Made by a program: the position numbers and the translations under genes
Shown here: piece after piece, positions 9,041 to 18,830 of the stretch
How the letters are laid out: each line of letters opens with the position of its first letter
Numbering within the stretch: position 1 is the first letter of the stretch
Notes under the pieces: model-generated
Database searches by the model: none
Told to the model about the DNA's origin: nothing
Seen by the model: the letters and a program-made list of their open reading frames with translations, nothing else
Source: Xanthomonas citri pv. mangiferaeindicae
GTDB lineage: Bacteria; Pseudomonadota; Gammaproteobacteria; Xanthomonadales; Xanthomonadaceae
DNA length: 64,000 bases
Direction: 5' to 3'
Assembly: GCA_002240395.1 (NCBI GenBank)
Contig: CP016836.1
Coordinates: forward strand, 905,001 to 969,000

Positions 9041-10342
9041 ATGTCCGTACCCGCCTCCCCGTCTCCCGTCCGCCGCGGCATCCGCGATACCTCCGCGCAG
9101 GACACGGTCCATATCGCGCGCCCTGCGCGCCGACGTCGCTGGCTGGCGATCGCCGCGGCCGCGATCGCGGTGATCGCAGCGCTCGCCTGGCTGGTGGCTG
9201 GCTGGGCGTCAGGCGCCACGTCGATCGACGCGGCCCGGCTGCGGATCGCCGAAGTCACCCGCGGCGACCTGGTGCGCGATATCGCCGCCGAGGGACGCGT
9301 GATCTCGGCCAACAGTCCCACGCTGTACGCGATCGCACCGGGCACGGTGACCCTGAAGGTGGTCGCAGGCGACCGCGTCGAGAAGGGCCAGGTGCTGGCC
9401 GAGATCGACAGTCCGGAACTGCGCAGCAAACTGGTCCAGGAGGAGTCGACCTTGGCTAGCCTGCAGGCCGAGGCCGAACGCGCGACGCTCGATGCACGGA
9501 TCGCCCGCGCCGAGGCACGCAAGCTGCTCGACCAGGCGCAGATCGAACGCACTGCGGCCGAGCGTGATCTGCAACGCTATCAGCGCGCCTTCGAAGCCGG
9601 TGTCGTCGCCCAGGTCGACCTGGCGAAGTCGGAGGACGCGCTGAAGAAGACCGACATCGGTCTGGCCTCGGCCCGCGAGGACGCGAACCTGCAGGGCCAG
9701 GGCGCCGGGCTGGACGCGCGCAACAAGCAATTGCTGGCCGATCGCCAGGGCGCCGTCGTCGCCGAGGCGCGCCGCCAGGTCCAGGCGCTGACGTTGCGCG
9801 CGCCCTTCGATGGCCAGGTCGGCCAGGTGCAGGTGGCCCAGTTCACCAACGTGGCCGCCAACGCGCCGGTGCTGGGGGTGGTCGATCTGTCGGTGTTCGA
9901 GGTCGAGATCAAGGTGCCCGAGAGCTTCGCGCGCGACCTGGCGATCGGCATGCCGGCCGAGATCCGCAGCGCCAATGAAGTGTTCCCGGCCGAGGTCTCG
10001 GCGGTCTCGCCCGAAGTCGTCGCCGGCGAAGTCGCCGCGCGCGTGCGCTTCTCCGAACGCCAACCGGCTGGTCTGCGCCAGAACCAGCGGCTGTCGGCGC
10101 GGATCCTGCTCGACACCCGGCGCGACGTGCTGATGGTCGAGCGCGGCCCGTTCGTCGAGCAGTCCGGTGGCCGCTACGCCTATGTCGTCGATGGCAACAG
10201 CGCGGTGCGCCGTCCGATCCAGGCCGGCGCCAGCAGCCTGGGCGCAGTCGAGATCGTGTCGGGCCTGCAGGCCGGCGAGCGCATCGTCGTGTCGGGCAGC
10301 GACCTGTTCGGCGAGGCCGAACGGGTCCGTATCAGCCGCTGA
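9041..10342 (+). CDS. Periplasmic adaptor (membrane fusion) protein of an ABC exporter
   Basis: 433-residue HlyD/MacA-type adaptor. One membrane helix near residues 35-56 (WLAIAAAAIAVIAALAWLV) is followed by a split biotinyl-lipoyl-like domain (PGTVTLKVVAGDRVEKGQVLAEIDSPEL and LTLRAPFDGQVGQV) flanking an alpha-helical hairpin rich in Ala/Glu/Arg. Beta-barrel and membrane-proximal domains follow. Such proteins connect inner-membrane transporters to an outer-membrane channel; none is encoded here, so a TolC-like protein would come from elsewhere. It is the first gene after the sigma-54 promoter, and the ATPase begins 58 nt downstream. Confidence 0.88.
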   Translation: MSVPASPSPVRRGIRDTSAQDTVHIARPARRRRWLAIAAAAIAVIAALAWLVAGWASGATSIDAARLRIAEVTRGDLVRDIAAEGRVISANSPTLYAIAPGTVTLKVVAGDRVEKGQVLAEIDSPELRSKLVQEESTLASLQAEAERATLDARIARAEARKLLDQAQIERTAAERDLQRYQRAFEAGVVAQVDLAKSEDALKKTDIGLASAREDANLQGQGAGLDARNKQLLADRQGAVVAEARRQVQALTLRAPFDGQVGQVQVAQFTNVAANAPVLGVVDLSVFEVEIKVPESFARDLAIGMPAEIRSANEVFPAEVSAVSPEVVAGEVAARVRFSERQPAGLRQNQRLSARILLDTRRDVLMVERGPFVEQSGGRYAYVVDGNSAVRRPIQAGASSLGAVEIVSGLQAGERIVVSGSDLFGEAERVRISR

Positions 10343-10400
10343 GATTTCCCCCGGGCCCCCGCGGGCCCGCTTCTTCCATGTCCAAGATAAGGATCGCCCC

Positions 10401-11093
10401 ATGTTGCAGATGAACCAGGTCGGCAAGGTCTACCGCACCGAGCTCGTCGAAACCCATGCGCTGCGCGCGCTCGACCTGCACGTGCGCGAAGGCGAGTTCG
10501 TCGCCGTCACCGGGCCCTCGGGCTCGGGCAAGACGACGTTCCTCAACATCGCCGGCCTGCTGGAAACCTTCACCAGCGGGACATACAAGCTCGACGGCGT
10601 CGATGTGCAGGGGCTCAACGACAACCAGCGCTCGCGCCTGCGCAACGAGAAGATCGGCTTCATCTTCCAGGGCTTCAACCTGATCCCCGACCTCAACCTG
10701 TTCGACAACGTCGACGTGCCGTTGCGCTATCGCGGCATGCCGGCCTCCGAACGCCGCCTGCGGATCGAGGAAGCGCTGGGCCTGGTCGGCCTGGCCTCGC
10801 GCATGAAGCATTACCCGGCCGAGCTGTCGGGCGGCCAGCAGCAGCGCGTGGCGATCGCCCGCGCGCTGGCCGGCAGTCCGCGCCTGCTGCTGGCCGACGA
10901 ACCGACCGGCAACCTCGACTCGCAGATGGCGCGCAGCGTGTTGGAACTGCTCGAAGAGATCCATGCGCAGGGCACGACGATCGTCATGGTCACCCATGAT
11001 CCCGAGCTCGCCGCGCGCGCCCAGCGCAATGTGCACATCGTCGACGGCCTGGCGACCGATCTGCGCCGCGAATCCGCGACCGCCGCGGCCTGA
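10401..11093 (+). CDS. ABC transporter ATPase, MacB/LolD type
   Basis: 230 residues carrying every ABC motif: Walker A GPSGSGKTT (38-46), Q-loop Q90, signature LSGGQ (142-146), Walker B LLLADEPTG (162-170) and switch His199. The sequence (TELVETHALRALDLHVREGEFVAVTGPSG style) is typical of ATPases paired with MacB/FtsX permeases, which act as mechanotransmitters rather than classical channels. It is the only ATPase in an operon with eight permeases, so it either powers several alternative permease pairs or the pairs act with other ATPases. The ATG at 10401 follows a GGATCG weak ribosome-binding site. Confidence 0.93.
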   Translation: MLQMNQVGKVYRTELVETHALRALDLHVREGEFVAVTGPSGSGKTTFLNIAGLLETFTSGTYKLDGVDVQGLNDNQRSRLRNEKIGFIFQGFNLIPDLNLFDNVDVPLRYRGMPASERRLRIEEALGLVGLASRMKHYPAELSGGQQQRVAIARALAGSPRLLLADEPTGNLDSQMARSVLELLEEIHAQGTTIVMVTHDPELAARAQRNVHIVDGLATDLRRESATAAA

Positions 11094-11107
11094 GGAACGC
11101 GCGCCCG

Positions 11108-12430
11108 ATGTTCGCCTACTACGCCCGGCTCGCGCTGCGCAGCTTCGGCCGCAACCAGGTCTTGACGGCGTTGATGGTGCTGTCGATCGCGGTCGGCATC
11201 GGCGCGGCAATGACCACGATGACCGTGATGCACCTGCTGTCGGGCGATCCGCTGCCCGGCCGCAGCGGCACGCTCTTCTACCCGCAGGTCGACCCGAGGC
11301 CCGGCGAACGCATGCGTCCCAACCCACCGGACATGCTCGACCACACCACGGCGATGGACCTGTGGCGCGCCGGCCGTGCGGACCGGCAGGCCCTGGTGGT
11401 CGAGAGCGAGATCCGGCTGCAGGCGCCCGAGGTCGGGCGACCGCCGCTGATGACCCAGATGCTGTCCACGCATGCCGATTTCTTCCCGATGTTCGACGTC
11501 CCGTTCGCCTACGGCGCCGGCTGGAGCACCGCCGACGACACCGGCCACGCCCGCGTGGCGGTGATCTCGGCCGACCTCAACCGCACGCTGTTCGGCGGGG
11601 GCGACAGCGTCGGCCGGACGCTGCGCATCCGCGACACCGATGTGCGCATCGTCGGCGTGCTTGCGCCCTGGCGGCCGTCGCCGCTGTTCTATCGCGTTGC
11701 CGGCGGCAACTTCGCGCAGGGCGACACCGCGAGCTTCTACGGCGCGCCACAGGACGTCTTCGTGCCGTTTCCCACGGGCCTGGAGATCAACGACGGTCAC
11801 TTCCGGCAGTTCACCTGCTGGCGGCTGCCCGAAGTCCCGGGTCACCTGCAGGGGAGCGACTGCGTGTGGCTGCAGTTGTGGGTGCAGCTCGACAGCCCGG
11901 ACAAGGTCGCCGGCTATCGCGACTTCGTCACTACCTACGCACGGCAGCAGCAGGCGCAGGGCCGGATCCAGCACGCGGACAACGCGCGCGTGCTCGGGCT
12001 GATGGACTGGCTGGACTACAACCACGTCGTTCCGCGCGACGTGAGGCTGCAAACCTGGCTGGCGCTGGCGTTCCTGGCGATCTGCCTGTTCAACACGGTC
12101 GGCCTGCTGCTGGCCAAGTTCCTGCGCCGCGGCGGCGAGATCGGCGTACGCCGGGCGCTTGGCGCCTCGCGCCGGGCGATCTTTGTGCAGTGCCTGGTCG
12201 AAGCCGGCATGGTCGGACTGGCCGGCGGCGGACTGGGTTGGGGACTGACGATGCTCGGGCTGTGGGCGATCCGCCGCCAGCCGGTCGAATACGCCGACCT
12301 GGCGCGCCTGGACCTGCCGATGTTTGCGGCGACCTTCGCGCTGGCGCTCGTCGCAAGCCTGCTCGCCGGCCTGTTCCCCGCCCTGCGCGCCAGCCGGATC
12401 GCACCGGCCATGCAACTCAAGTCGCTGTGA
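11108..12430 (+). CDS. FtsX/MacB-type permease, type A, copy 1
   Basis: 440 residues: N-terminal membrane helix (VLTALMVLSIAVGIGAAMTTM), a large periplasmic MacB-PCD-like domain, then three C-terminal helices carrying the FtsX signature (LLAKFLRRGGEIGVRRALGASRRAIFVQ). It starts MFAYYARLALRSFGRNQ, the mark of the A group in this operon (also 13674, 16262 and 18831). The periplasmic domain has a Cys pair bounding a variable loop (CWRLPEVPGHLQGSDC) followed by VWLQLW. It ends with AMQLKSL, shared by the A copies. It starts 14 nt after the ATPase stop and is followed by a type B partner. Confidence 0.9.
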   Translation: MFAYYARLALRSFGRNQVLTALMVLSIAVGIGAAMTTMTVMHLLSGDPLPGRSGTLFYPQVDPRPGERMRPNPPDMLDHTTAMDLWRAGRADRQALVVESEIRLQAPEVGRPPLMTQMLSTHADFFPMFDVPFAYGAGWSTADDTGHARVAVISADLNRTLFGGGDSVGRTLRIRDTDVRIVGVLAPWRPSPLFYRVAGGNFAQGDTASFYGAPQDVFVPFPTGLEINDGHFRQFTCWRLPEVPGHLQGSDCVWLQLWVQLDSPDKVAGYRDFVTTYARQQQAQGRIQHADNARVLGLMDWLDYNHVVPRDVRLQTWLALAFLAICLFNTVGLLLAKFLRRGGEIGVRRALGASRRAIFVQCLVEAGMVGLAGGGLGWGLTMLGLWAIRRQPVEYADLARLDLPMFAATFALALVASLLAGLFPALRASRIAPAMQLKSL

Positions 12431-12441
12431 GGACCCCGGTG

Positions 12442-13659
12442 ATGGACATCCGACCGATCGTCGCCGCCCTGCGCCGGCACCGCATCGCCACGAGCCTGAT
12501 CGTGCTCGAGATCGCACTCGCCTGCGCGGTGCTGTGCAATGCCTGCTTCCTGATCGCCGGGCGCCTGGCGCTGATGCGCATCGACAGCGGCATCGATGCG
12601 TCGTCGCTGGCGGTCGTGGCGCTGCGTGGCTGCGACGGCTGCGTCGATGCCGACGTCAACGCCCGCGCGCTGGCGGCGATCCGCGGCCTGCCGGGTGTGC
12701 AGGCGGCCGGCGTGGTCAACGCCACGCCGTTCGGCATCCGCGCCGGCGACGCCGGGGTGACGCTGGACGCCGAGGGCCGGCACTTCGGCGGCGTGCCGCA
12801 TTTCTACGCCTTCGGACCCGCCGCGATCGACACGCTCGGCCTGCGGCCGTCGCAGGGGCGCAGCTTCCAGCCGACCGATTTCCAGCCGATCGACAACTTC
12901 CTGCCGCTCGACGCCGAGGTCTGGATCACCGAGGCCTTCGCCGCCCATCTGTGGCCCGGCGAGCCCGCGGTCGGTCGCGAGTTCTGGATGGGCGAGTACC
13001 ACTTCCGTGTCGCCGGGCTGGTGCCGCAGTTCGCGCGTCCGAACCCGGGGCGCAGCGAGAACGGCGTCGCCGGCGCACAGTGGTCGGTGATCGTGCCAGT
13101 TCTCGACGAGGCGCAGTCGGGCATCTACGCACTGCGTGCCGATCCGCTCGACCTCCCGCGCTTGGCGATCGCCGCACGCGACGCGGTGGCCGCGGCCGTG
13201 CCCGAGGCGGTGATCGACCTCGACCAGAGCCGCCCGCTGTCGGACCTGCGCGAGCGCTACTTCGAACGCGATCGTGCGATGGCCTGGCTGCTGCTCGGCG
13301 TGATCGCCGCGATGTTGCTGGTGACGGCCTTGGGAATCGTCGGACTGGCGAGCTTCTGGGTCCAGCAGCGCACCCGGCAGATCGGCATTCGTCGCGCGCT
13401 CGGTGCGACTCGCGGCGACATCCTGCGCTACTTCCAGCTCGAGAACTTCCTGCTCGCTGGTCTGGGCATCGCATTGGGCATGGGGCTGGCCTACGGCGGC
13501 AACCTGCTGCTGATGCGTCATTTCGAGCTTGCGCGCCTGCCGCTGGCGTACCTGCCGCTGGGCGCTGCGCTGTTGTGGCTGCTCGGTCAGCTGGCCGTTC
13601 TGGGTCCGGCCCTGCGCGCCGCCGCCATCTCTCCCGCCATCGCCACCCGCAGCGCCTGA
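12442..13659 (+). CDS. FtsX/MacB-type permease, type B, copy 1
   Basis: 405 residues with the type B start MDIRPIVAALRRHRIATSLIVLEIALACAVLCNA. The periplasmic domain is shorter than in type A, and the C-terminal three-helix FtsX domain reads GLASFWVQQRTRQIGIRRALGATRGDILRYFQ. It ends with the B-type AISPAIATRSA. The ATG at 12442 is 11 nt after the type A stop. In the MacB family two permeases make the functional dimer; the alternating A/B order suggests A-B heterodimers. This copy has a CDGC motif early in the periplasmic domain that the other B copies lack. Confidence 0.88.
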   Translation: MDIRPIVAALRRHRIATSLIVLEIALACAVLCNACFLIAGRLALMRIDSGIDASSLAVVALRGCDGCVDADVNARALAAIRGLPGVQAAGVVNATPFGIRAGDAGVTLDAEGRHFGGVPHFYAFGPAAIDTLGLRPSQGRSFQPTDFQPIDNFLPLDAEVWITEAFAAHLWPGEPAVGREFWMGEYHFRVAGLVPQFARPNPGRSENGVAGAQWSVIVPVLDEAQSGIYALRADPLDLPRLAIAARDAVAAAVPEAVIDLDQSRPLSDLRERYFERDRAMAWLLLGVIAAMLLVTALGIVGLASFWVQQRTRQIGIRRALGATRGDILRYFQLENFLLAGLGIALGMGLAYGGNLLLMRHFELARLPLAYLPLGAALLWLLGQLAVLGPALRAAAISPAIATRSA

Positions 13660-13673
13660 CGTACGGACCCACC

Positions 13674-14978
13674 ATGCTCGGTTACTACCTGACCCTCGCC
13701 CTGCGCAGCTTCCGCCGCAACCGCGTGCTGACCGCCCTGATGGTGATCACGCTCGCACTGGGCATCGGTGCGTGCATGACCACGCTGACGGTGTTCCACG
13801 TGCTGTCGGGCGACCCGATTCCGGGCAAGAGCGATCGGCTGTTCCACGTCCAGCTCGATCCCGAGCCGCTGGCGACCTACGTGCCGGGCGCCGAACCCGA
13901 TAGCCAGTTGACCCGCTTCGATGCCGAGGCCTTGCTGGCCGACCAGCACGCCACGCGGCAGGCGATGATGACCGGGGGTGGTGGCATCATCGAGGCCGAG
14001 GACAGCGCAGTGCGGCCGTTCCTCGAGTCTATGCGCTACACCTCGGCCGACTTCTTCGCGATGTTCGATGTGCCCTTCCTCTACGGCCAGGGGTGGACCG
14101 CGCAGGACGATGCCGGACGCGGCCGCGTCGCGGTGATCGGCCGCACGCTCAACGACAAGCTGTTCGGCGGCGCCGACAGCGTCGGTCGGCAGATCCGCGT
14201 CGACGGCAATGCGCTGCGGATCGTCGGCGTGATCGACGACTGGTTGCCGCGGCCCAAGTTCTACGACCTCAACACTGGCCGCTTCGATGGCCAGGAGCAT
14301 CTGTTCCTGCCGTTCTCGACGGCGGTCGAACTCGAGATGGGCACCTCGGGCAGCAGCAACTGTTTCGGCAACGCGCCGACCAACGACAGCCGGGCGGTCA
14401 ACGCGCCCTGCACGTGGATCCAGTACTGGGTGGAACTCGAGGACCCGGCGCAGGCCGATGGCTTCAGGGCGTACCTGGCCAACTATTCCGCGCAACAAAA
14501 GGCGGCGGGGCGGTTCGAGCGGCCGGCCAACGTGCGGCTGCGCAGCGTGATGGACTGGCTCGACCACCGCAAGGTCGTGCCCGGCGACGTGCGCCTGCAG
14601 CTGTGGCTGGCGCTGGGCTTTCTGCTGGTCTGCCTGGTCAACACCGTGGGCCTGCTGCTGGCCAAGTTCCTGCGTCGCGGCGGCGAGATCGGCGTGCGTC
14701 GCGCGCTCGGCGCCTCGCGCCGCGACGTGTTCGTGCAGGCGATCGTCGAAAGTGGCGCGGTCGGGATCGCTGGCGGCCTGCTTGGGCTGGGGCTCGCGCA
14801 GGCCGGGCTGTGGGCGGTGCGCCAGCGCCCGACCGACTACGCCGCGCTCGCCCATCTCGATGGCGCGATGCTGCTGCTCACCTTCGTGCTCGCGCTCGGC
14901 GCCAGCATCGCCGCCGGCCTGCTGCCGGCCTGGCGAGCGATGCAGATCGCACCGGCGATCCAGCTCAAGTCGCAGTGA
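13674..14978 (+). CDS. FtsX/MacB-type permease, type A, copy 2
   Basis: 434 residues, start MLGYYLTLALRSFRRNRVLTALMVITLALGIG. It is closely related to copies 1 and 3 and shares the TTLTVFHVLSGDPIP block with copy 3. The Cys-bounded periplasmic loop is CFGNAPTNDSRAVNAPC followed by TWIQYW. The C-terminal FtsX domain contains LLAKFLRRGGEIGVRRALGASRRDVFVQ. The end QIAPAIQLKSQ matches the A group. It lies 14 nt after the first B copy and 46 nt before the second. Confidence 0.9.
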   Translation: MLGYYLTLALRSFRRNRVLTALMVITLALGIGACMTTLTVFHVLSGDPIPGKSDRLFHVQLDPEPLATYVPGAEPDSQLTRFDAEALLADQHATRQAMMTGGGGIIEAEDSAVRPFLESMRYTSADFFAMFDVPFLYGQGWTAQDDAGRGRVAVIGRTLNDKLFGGADSVGRQIRVDGNALRIVGVIDDWLPRPKFYDLNTGRFDGQEHLFLPFSTAVELEMGTSGSSNCFGNAPTNDSRAVNAPCTWIQYWVELEDPAQADGFRAYLANYSAQQKAAGRFERPANVRLRSVMDWLDHRKVVPGDVRLQLWLALGFLLVCLVNTVGLLLAKFLRRGGEIGVRRALGASRRDVFVQAIVESGAVGIAGGLLGLGLAQAGLWAVRQRPTDYAALAHLDGAMLLLTFVLALGASIAAGLLPAWRAMQIAPAIQLKSQ

Positions 14979-15024
14979 CACGCGCTTGCCCGCTCCCCCT
15001 ATCGCGCATCCACAGGTCGCCACC

Positions 15025-16250
15025 ATGCACGTCCCCCCATCATCTCGTCACTGCGCCGCCACCGGACCGCAGCGCTGCTGATCGTGCTGGAGATCGCGCT
15101 GACCTGCGCGATCGTCTGCAACGCCTTGTTCCTGATCGGCGAGCGCATCGATGCGGTCCGCCGCCCCAGCGGCATCGCCGAACACGAACTGCTACAGATC
15201 CGGCTCAGCGGCATCGGGCCGCAGGCCGACGCCGGCGCGCGGACGCGTGAGGATCTGGCAGCGCTGCGCGCCGTGCCCGGCGTTGCCGGTGCGACGGTCA
15301 CCAACCAGTTGCCGTTCTACCGGTTTTCGTCCAGCAACTCCGGGGTATCGCTGACCGCCGACCAAGCGCAGCCGACACTGCACGCAGCGCGCTACCACGC
15401 CGACGAGACCACCATCGCGACGCTGGGCATCCGCCTGGTTGCGGGTCGCGACTTCCTGCCTGACGAATACATGGACGTTGCCGAGGTGGAAGCGCTCGAT
15501 GGCAGCGAAGGTGTGCGCGGCGCAACCATCGTCACCGCCTCGATGGCCGAGCGGCTGTTTCCCGGCGAACAGGCGGTTGGACGCACGATGTACCTCGGGC
15601 CGATGCCCCTGGTCATTGTGGGCGTTGTCAAATCCCTGGCCCGGCCCTCGCCGAGCGACGGTGAGGGCACGTTCTCGTTTCTCGTGCCGATCCGCCTGCA
15701 CTACAACAACGGCGGCTCGTATCTCATCCGCGTGGCCGATCCGGCACGCCGCGACGCGGTGCTCGCGGCCGCGGTCGCTGCCCTCGAGGCGGTCGATCCC
15801 AATCGGCTGATCCTTGCCCGCAGTTCCTACGAGGCCATCCGCGCAGACTACTTCCGCAACGATCGCGAGATGATCGGCCTGTTGTCGACTGTCTCGATCG
15901 TGCTGCTGGTGGTGACCGCATTCGGCATCGTCGGTCTGGCGAGCTTCTGGGTGCAACAGCGCACGCGCCAGATCGGCGTGCGCCGCGCGCTGGGGGCGAC
16001 CCGAGCGCAGATCCTGCGCCACTTCCAGGCCGAGAACTTCCTGCTCACCAGCATCGGCATCGTCTTGGGCATGGCCCTGGCCTATGCGCTCAACCAGCTG
16101 ATGATGGGCCGCTACGAACTGCCGCGCCTGCCGCTGGCCTACCTGCCGATCAGCGCGCTGCTGCTGTGGGCGCTCGGACAGGCCGCCGTGCTGTGGCCGG
16201 CGCTCCGTGCCGCCGCCATTTCCCCCGCCATCGCCACCCGCGCCGCCTGA
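15025..16250 (+). CDS. FtsX/MacB-type permease, type B, copy 2 (apparent frameshift near its start)
   Basis: About 408 residues once one base is restored. The main frame begins without a start; the N-terminus expected from the other B copies (PIISSLRRHRTAALLIVLEIALTC) is reached from the ATG at 15025 only if the C6 run at 15033-15038 gains one base. An in-frame internal ATG at 15084 would delete the N-terminal membrane anchor and is unlikely. The C-terminus has GLASFWVQQRTRQIGVRRALGATRAQILRHFQ and ends AISPAIATRAA. The periplasmic part shares SSSNSGV with copy 3. Confidence 0.85.
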
Positions 16251-16261
16251 GGACTTCCGAC

Positions 16262-17560
16262 ATGTTGGGTTACTACTGCAATCTCGCGGTGCGCAGCTTC
16301 CGGCGCAATCGCATGTTGACCGCGCTGATGGTGCTGGCGATCGCGCTGGGCATCGGCGCCAGCATGACCACGCTGACCGTGTTCCACGTGCTGTCGGGCG
16401 ACCCGATCCCGGACAAGAGCGACCGGCTGTTCCATGTCCAGCTCGATCCCGAACCGATGACCGGCTACATGGCCGGCGGCGAACCGTCGCGGAATATGAC
16501 CCGTTTCGACTCCGAGACGCTGCTGCACGAAGCCCGGGGCAAACGCCAGGCCTTCATGACCGGCGGGTTCGTGGCGCTGGAGCCCGAAGGCGCGTCGCCC
16601 TACTTCACCGACGCGCGCTACACCACCGGCGAGTTCTTCCCGATGTTCGATGCGCCGATGGCGTTCGGGCGTGGCTGGAGCGCACAGGACGATGCGGACG
16701 CTGCGCGCGTGGCGGTGATCTCGGCCGAGACCAACCAGAAGGTGTTCGGCGGCGGCGACAGCACCGGCAAGACGCTGCGCATCGACGGCAACGCATTCCA
16801 GGTCATCGGCGTGCTGGCACCCTGGCGGCCGACGCCGCGGTTCTGGGACCTCAATCTCGACGGGTTCGAGCCCTTGGAATCGGTGTTCGTACCGTTCTCG
16901 GCCGCGATGGACGCCAAGCTCTCGCGCATGGGCAGCATGAGCTGCTGGGGCGATTCGAGCGGCATCGATTCCAACGCCCGCAACGCGCCGTGCGCCTGGC
17001 TGCAGTACTGGGTGGAGCTCGATACGCCGGGCGATGCCGCGGCGTATCGCGACTACCTGCTCGCGTACTCCGAACAGCAACGTCAGGCCGGGCGCTTCGT
17101 GCGGCCTGCGAACGTGCGCCTGCGCGATGTGCGCGCGCATCTCGACCATGCCCAGATCGTGCCCGGCGACGTGCGCCTGCAGGTCTGGCTGGCGTTCGGC
17201 TTCCTGCTGGTGTGCCTGGTCAACACGGTGGGCCTGCTGCTGGCCAAGAGCCTGCGCCGCGCGTCGGAGATCGGGGTGCGACGCTCGCTGGGCGCCTCGC
17301 GCAAGGCGATCTTCGCGCAGTTCCTGGTCGAGGCCGGCACGATCGGGGTCGCCGGCGGCATCGCCGGGCTCGCGGTCGCGCTCTGCGGCCTGTGGGCTGT
17401 GCGTCAGGCGCCAAGCACCTACGCCGAGCTCGCCCGGCTCGACCCGACCATGCTGCTGACCACGTTCGTGCTGTCGATCGTCGCGACCCTGCTGGCCGGC
17501 CTGCTCCCCGCCTGGCGGGCGACCCAGGTCATGCCCGCGATCCAGCTCAAATCCAATTGA
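16262..17560 (+). CDS. FtsX/MacB-type permease, type A, copy 3
   Basis: 432 residues, start MLGYYCNLAVRSFRRNRMLTALMVLAIALGIG. The periplasmic domain is most like copy 2 (LFHVQLDPEP, RLFHVQ). The Cys-bounded loop is CWGDSSGIDSNARNAPC followed by AWLQYW. The FtsX segment is LLAKSLRRASEIGVRRSLGASRKAIFAQ, slightly diverged from the other copies (RRAS in place of RRGG). It ends QVMPAIQLKSN. The gene follows the second B copy by 11 nt and precedes the third by 26 nt. Confidence 0.9.
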   Translation: MLGYYCNLAVRSFRRNRMLTALMVLAIALGIGASMTTLTVFHVLSGDPIPDKSDRLFHVQLDPEPMTGYMAGGEPSRNMTRFDSETLLHEARGKRQAFMTGGFVALEPEGASPYFTDARYTTGEFFPMFDAPMAFGRGWSAQDDADAARVAVISAETNQKVFGGGDSTGKTLRIDGNAFQVIGVLAPWRPTPRFWDLNLDGFEPLESVFVPFSAAMDAKLSRMGSMSCWGDSSGIDSNARNAPCAWLQYWVELDTPGDAAAYRDYLLAYSEQQRQAGRFVRPANVRLRDVRAHLDHAQIVPGDVRLQVWLAFGFLLVCLVNTVGLLLAKSLRRASEIGVRRSLGASRKAIFAQFLVEAGTIGVAGGIAGLAVALCGLWAVRQAPSTYAELARLDPTMLLTTFVLSIVATLLAGLLPAWRATQVMPAIQLKSN

Positions 17561-17586
17561 CCCCGGCCCAACCGACGGACACCCGC

Positions 17587-18810
17587 ATGGACATCCGCCC
17601 CATCTTCTCCACCTTGCGCCGCCACAAGACCGCGGCCGCCCTGATCGTGATGGAGATCGCGCTCGCCTGCGCGATCATCTGCAACGCCATCTACCTGATC
17701 GACCGTCGCATCGACCGCATGGCGCGCCCCAGCGGGGCGGTGGAGAACGAGCTGGTCCAGTTGCAGATGCCGCGCGTGAGTCGCGACGACACACTCGATC
17801 TCAATGCCTACGTCGCGCGCGACCTCGCTGCGCTGCGCGCAGTGCCGGGGGTGCGGCACGTGGCGGCCGCCACCCAGATCCCATACGGCAACAGCAGCTC
17901 GAGCAGCGGCGTACGGCTCAGCGACGACCAGGTGAACAACACGCTGATCGCCTCGCCGTACCTGGGCAGCGAGGATCTGCTCGAGACGCTCGGGCTGCGC
18001 CTGATCGCCGGCCGCGGCTTCAATGCCGAGGAGTACGTCGACATGGCGCGCATCGATGCCGGCGGCGAGGACGCGAAGGTGCCCGCGGTGATCGTCAACC
18101 GCGCGATGGCGCAGGCGCTGTTCCCGGGCGAAGACGCGGTCGGCAAGCACATCTACAGCTGGGGCAGCGCGCCGATGCCGATCGTAGGGGTCGTCGAGAC
18201 GCTGGCGCGTCCGAACGACAACAGCGGCCCCGGCGATGCGACGATGCTGCTGCCAGTCCGCGTGGCCTCGCCCAATCTCAACTACCTGATCCGGACCGAT
18301 CCCGCGCAGCGCCGCGAGGTACTGGAAGCGGCCGAGGCCGCGCTCAAGCGGATCGATCCCAACCGGGTGACGGTCAATAAGCACCTCATCAGCGAACTGC
18401 GGGAAAAGTACTACCGGCAGGACCGGGCGATGGCGACGCTGCTGGTCGTGGTGTGCATCGCTCTGCTCGTGGTCACCGCGCTGGGCATCATCGGCCTGGC
18501 CAGCTTCTGGGTGCAGCAGCGCGCCAAGCAGATCGGTATCCGTCGCGCGCTCGGCGCGACCCGCGGCCAGATCCTGCGCTATTTCCAGGTGGAGAACTTC
18601 CTGCTGGCGACGATGGGCATCGCGCTGGGCATGCTGCTGGCCTACGGCCTCAACCAGTTGCTGATGGCGCGCTACGAACTGGGCCGGCTGCCGCTGATGT
18701 ATCTGCCGGCCGGCGCCGTGGTGTTGTGGGCACTCGGGCAGATCGCCGTGTACTGGCCGGCACGGCGCGCCGCTTCGGTGCCGCCGGCGGTCGCCACCCG
18801 CAGCACTTGA
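17587..18810 (+). CDS. FtsX/MacB-type permease, type B, copy 3
   Basis: 407 residues, start MDIRPIFSTLRRHKTAAALIVMEIALACAIICNA. The periplasmic domain contains IPYGNSSSSSGVRLSDDQ, a serine-rich block shared with B copy 2. The C-terminal domain is GLASFWVQQRAKQIGIRRALGATRGQILRYFQ, followed by two further membrane helices and the end ASVPPAVATRST. It lies 26 nt after type A copy 3 and 20 nt before type A copy 4. Confidence 0.9.
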   Translation: MDIRPIFSTLRRHKTAAALIVMEIALACAIICNAIYLIDRRIDRMARPSGAVENELVQLQMPRVSRDDTLDLNAYVARDLAALRAVPGVRHVAAATQIPYGNSSSSSGVRLSDDQVNNTLIASPYLGSEDLLETLGLRLIAGRGFNAEEYVDMARIDAGGEDAKVPAVIVNRAMAQALFPGEDAVGKHIYSWGSAPMPIVGVVETLARPNDNSGPGDATMLLPVRVASPNLNYLIRTDPAQRREVLEAAEAALKRIDPNRVTVNKHLISELREKYYRQDRAMATLLVVVCIALLVVTALGIIGLASFWVQQRAKQIGIRRALGATRGQILRYFQVENFLLATMGIALGMLLAYGLNQLLMARYELGRLPLMYLPAGAVVLWALGQIAVYWPARRAASVPPAVATRST

Positions 18811-18830
18811 GGTCATCAAGGAGGATGGGG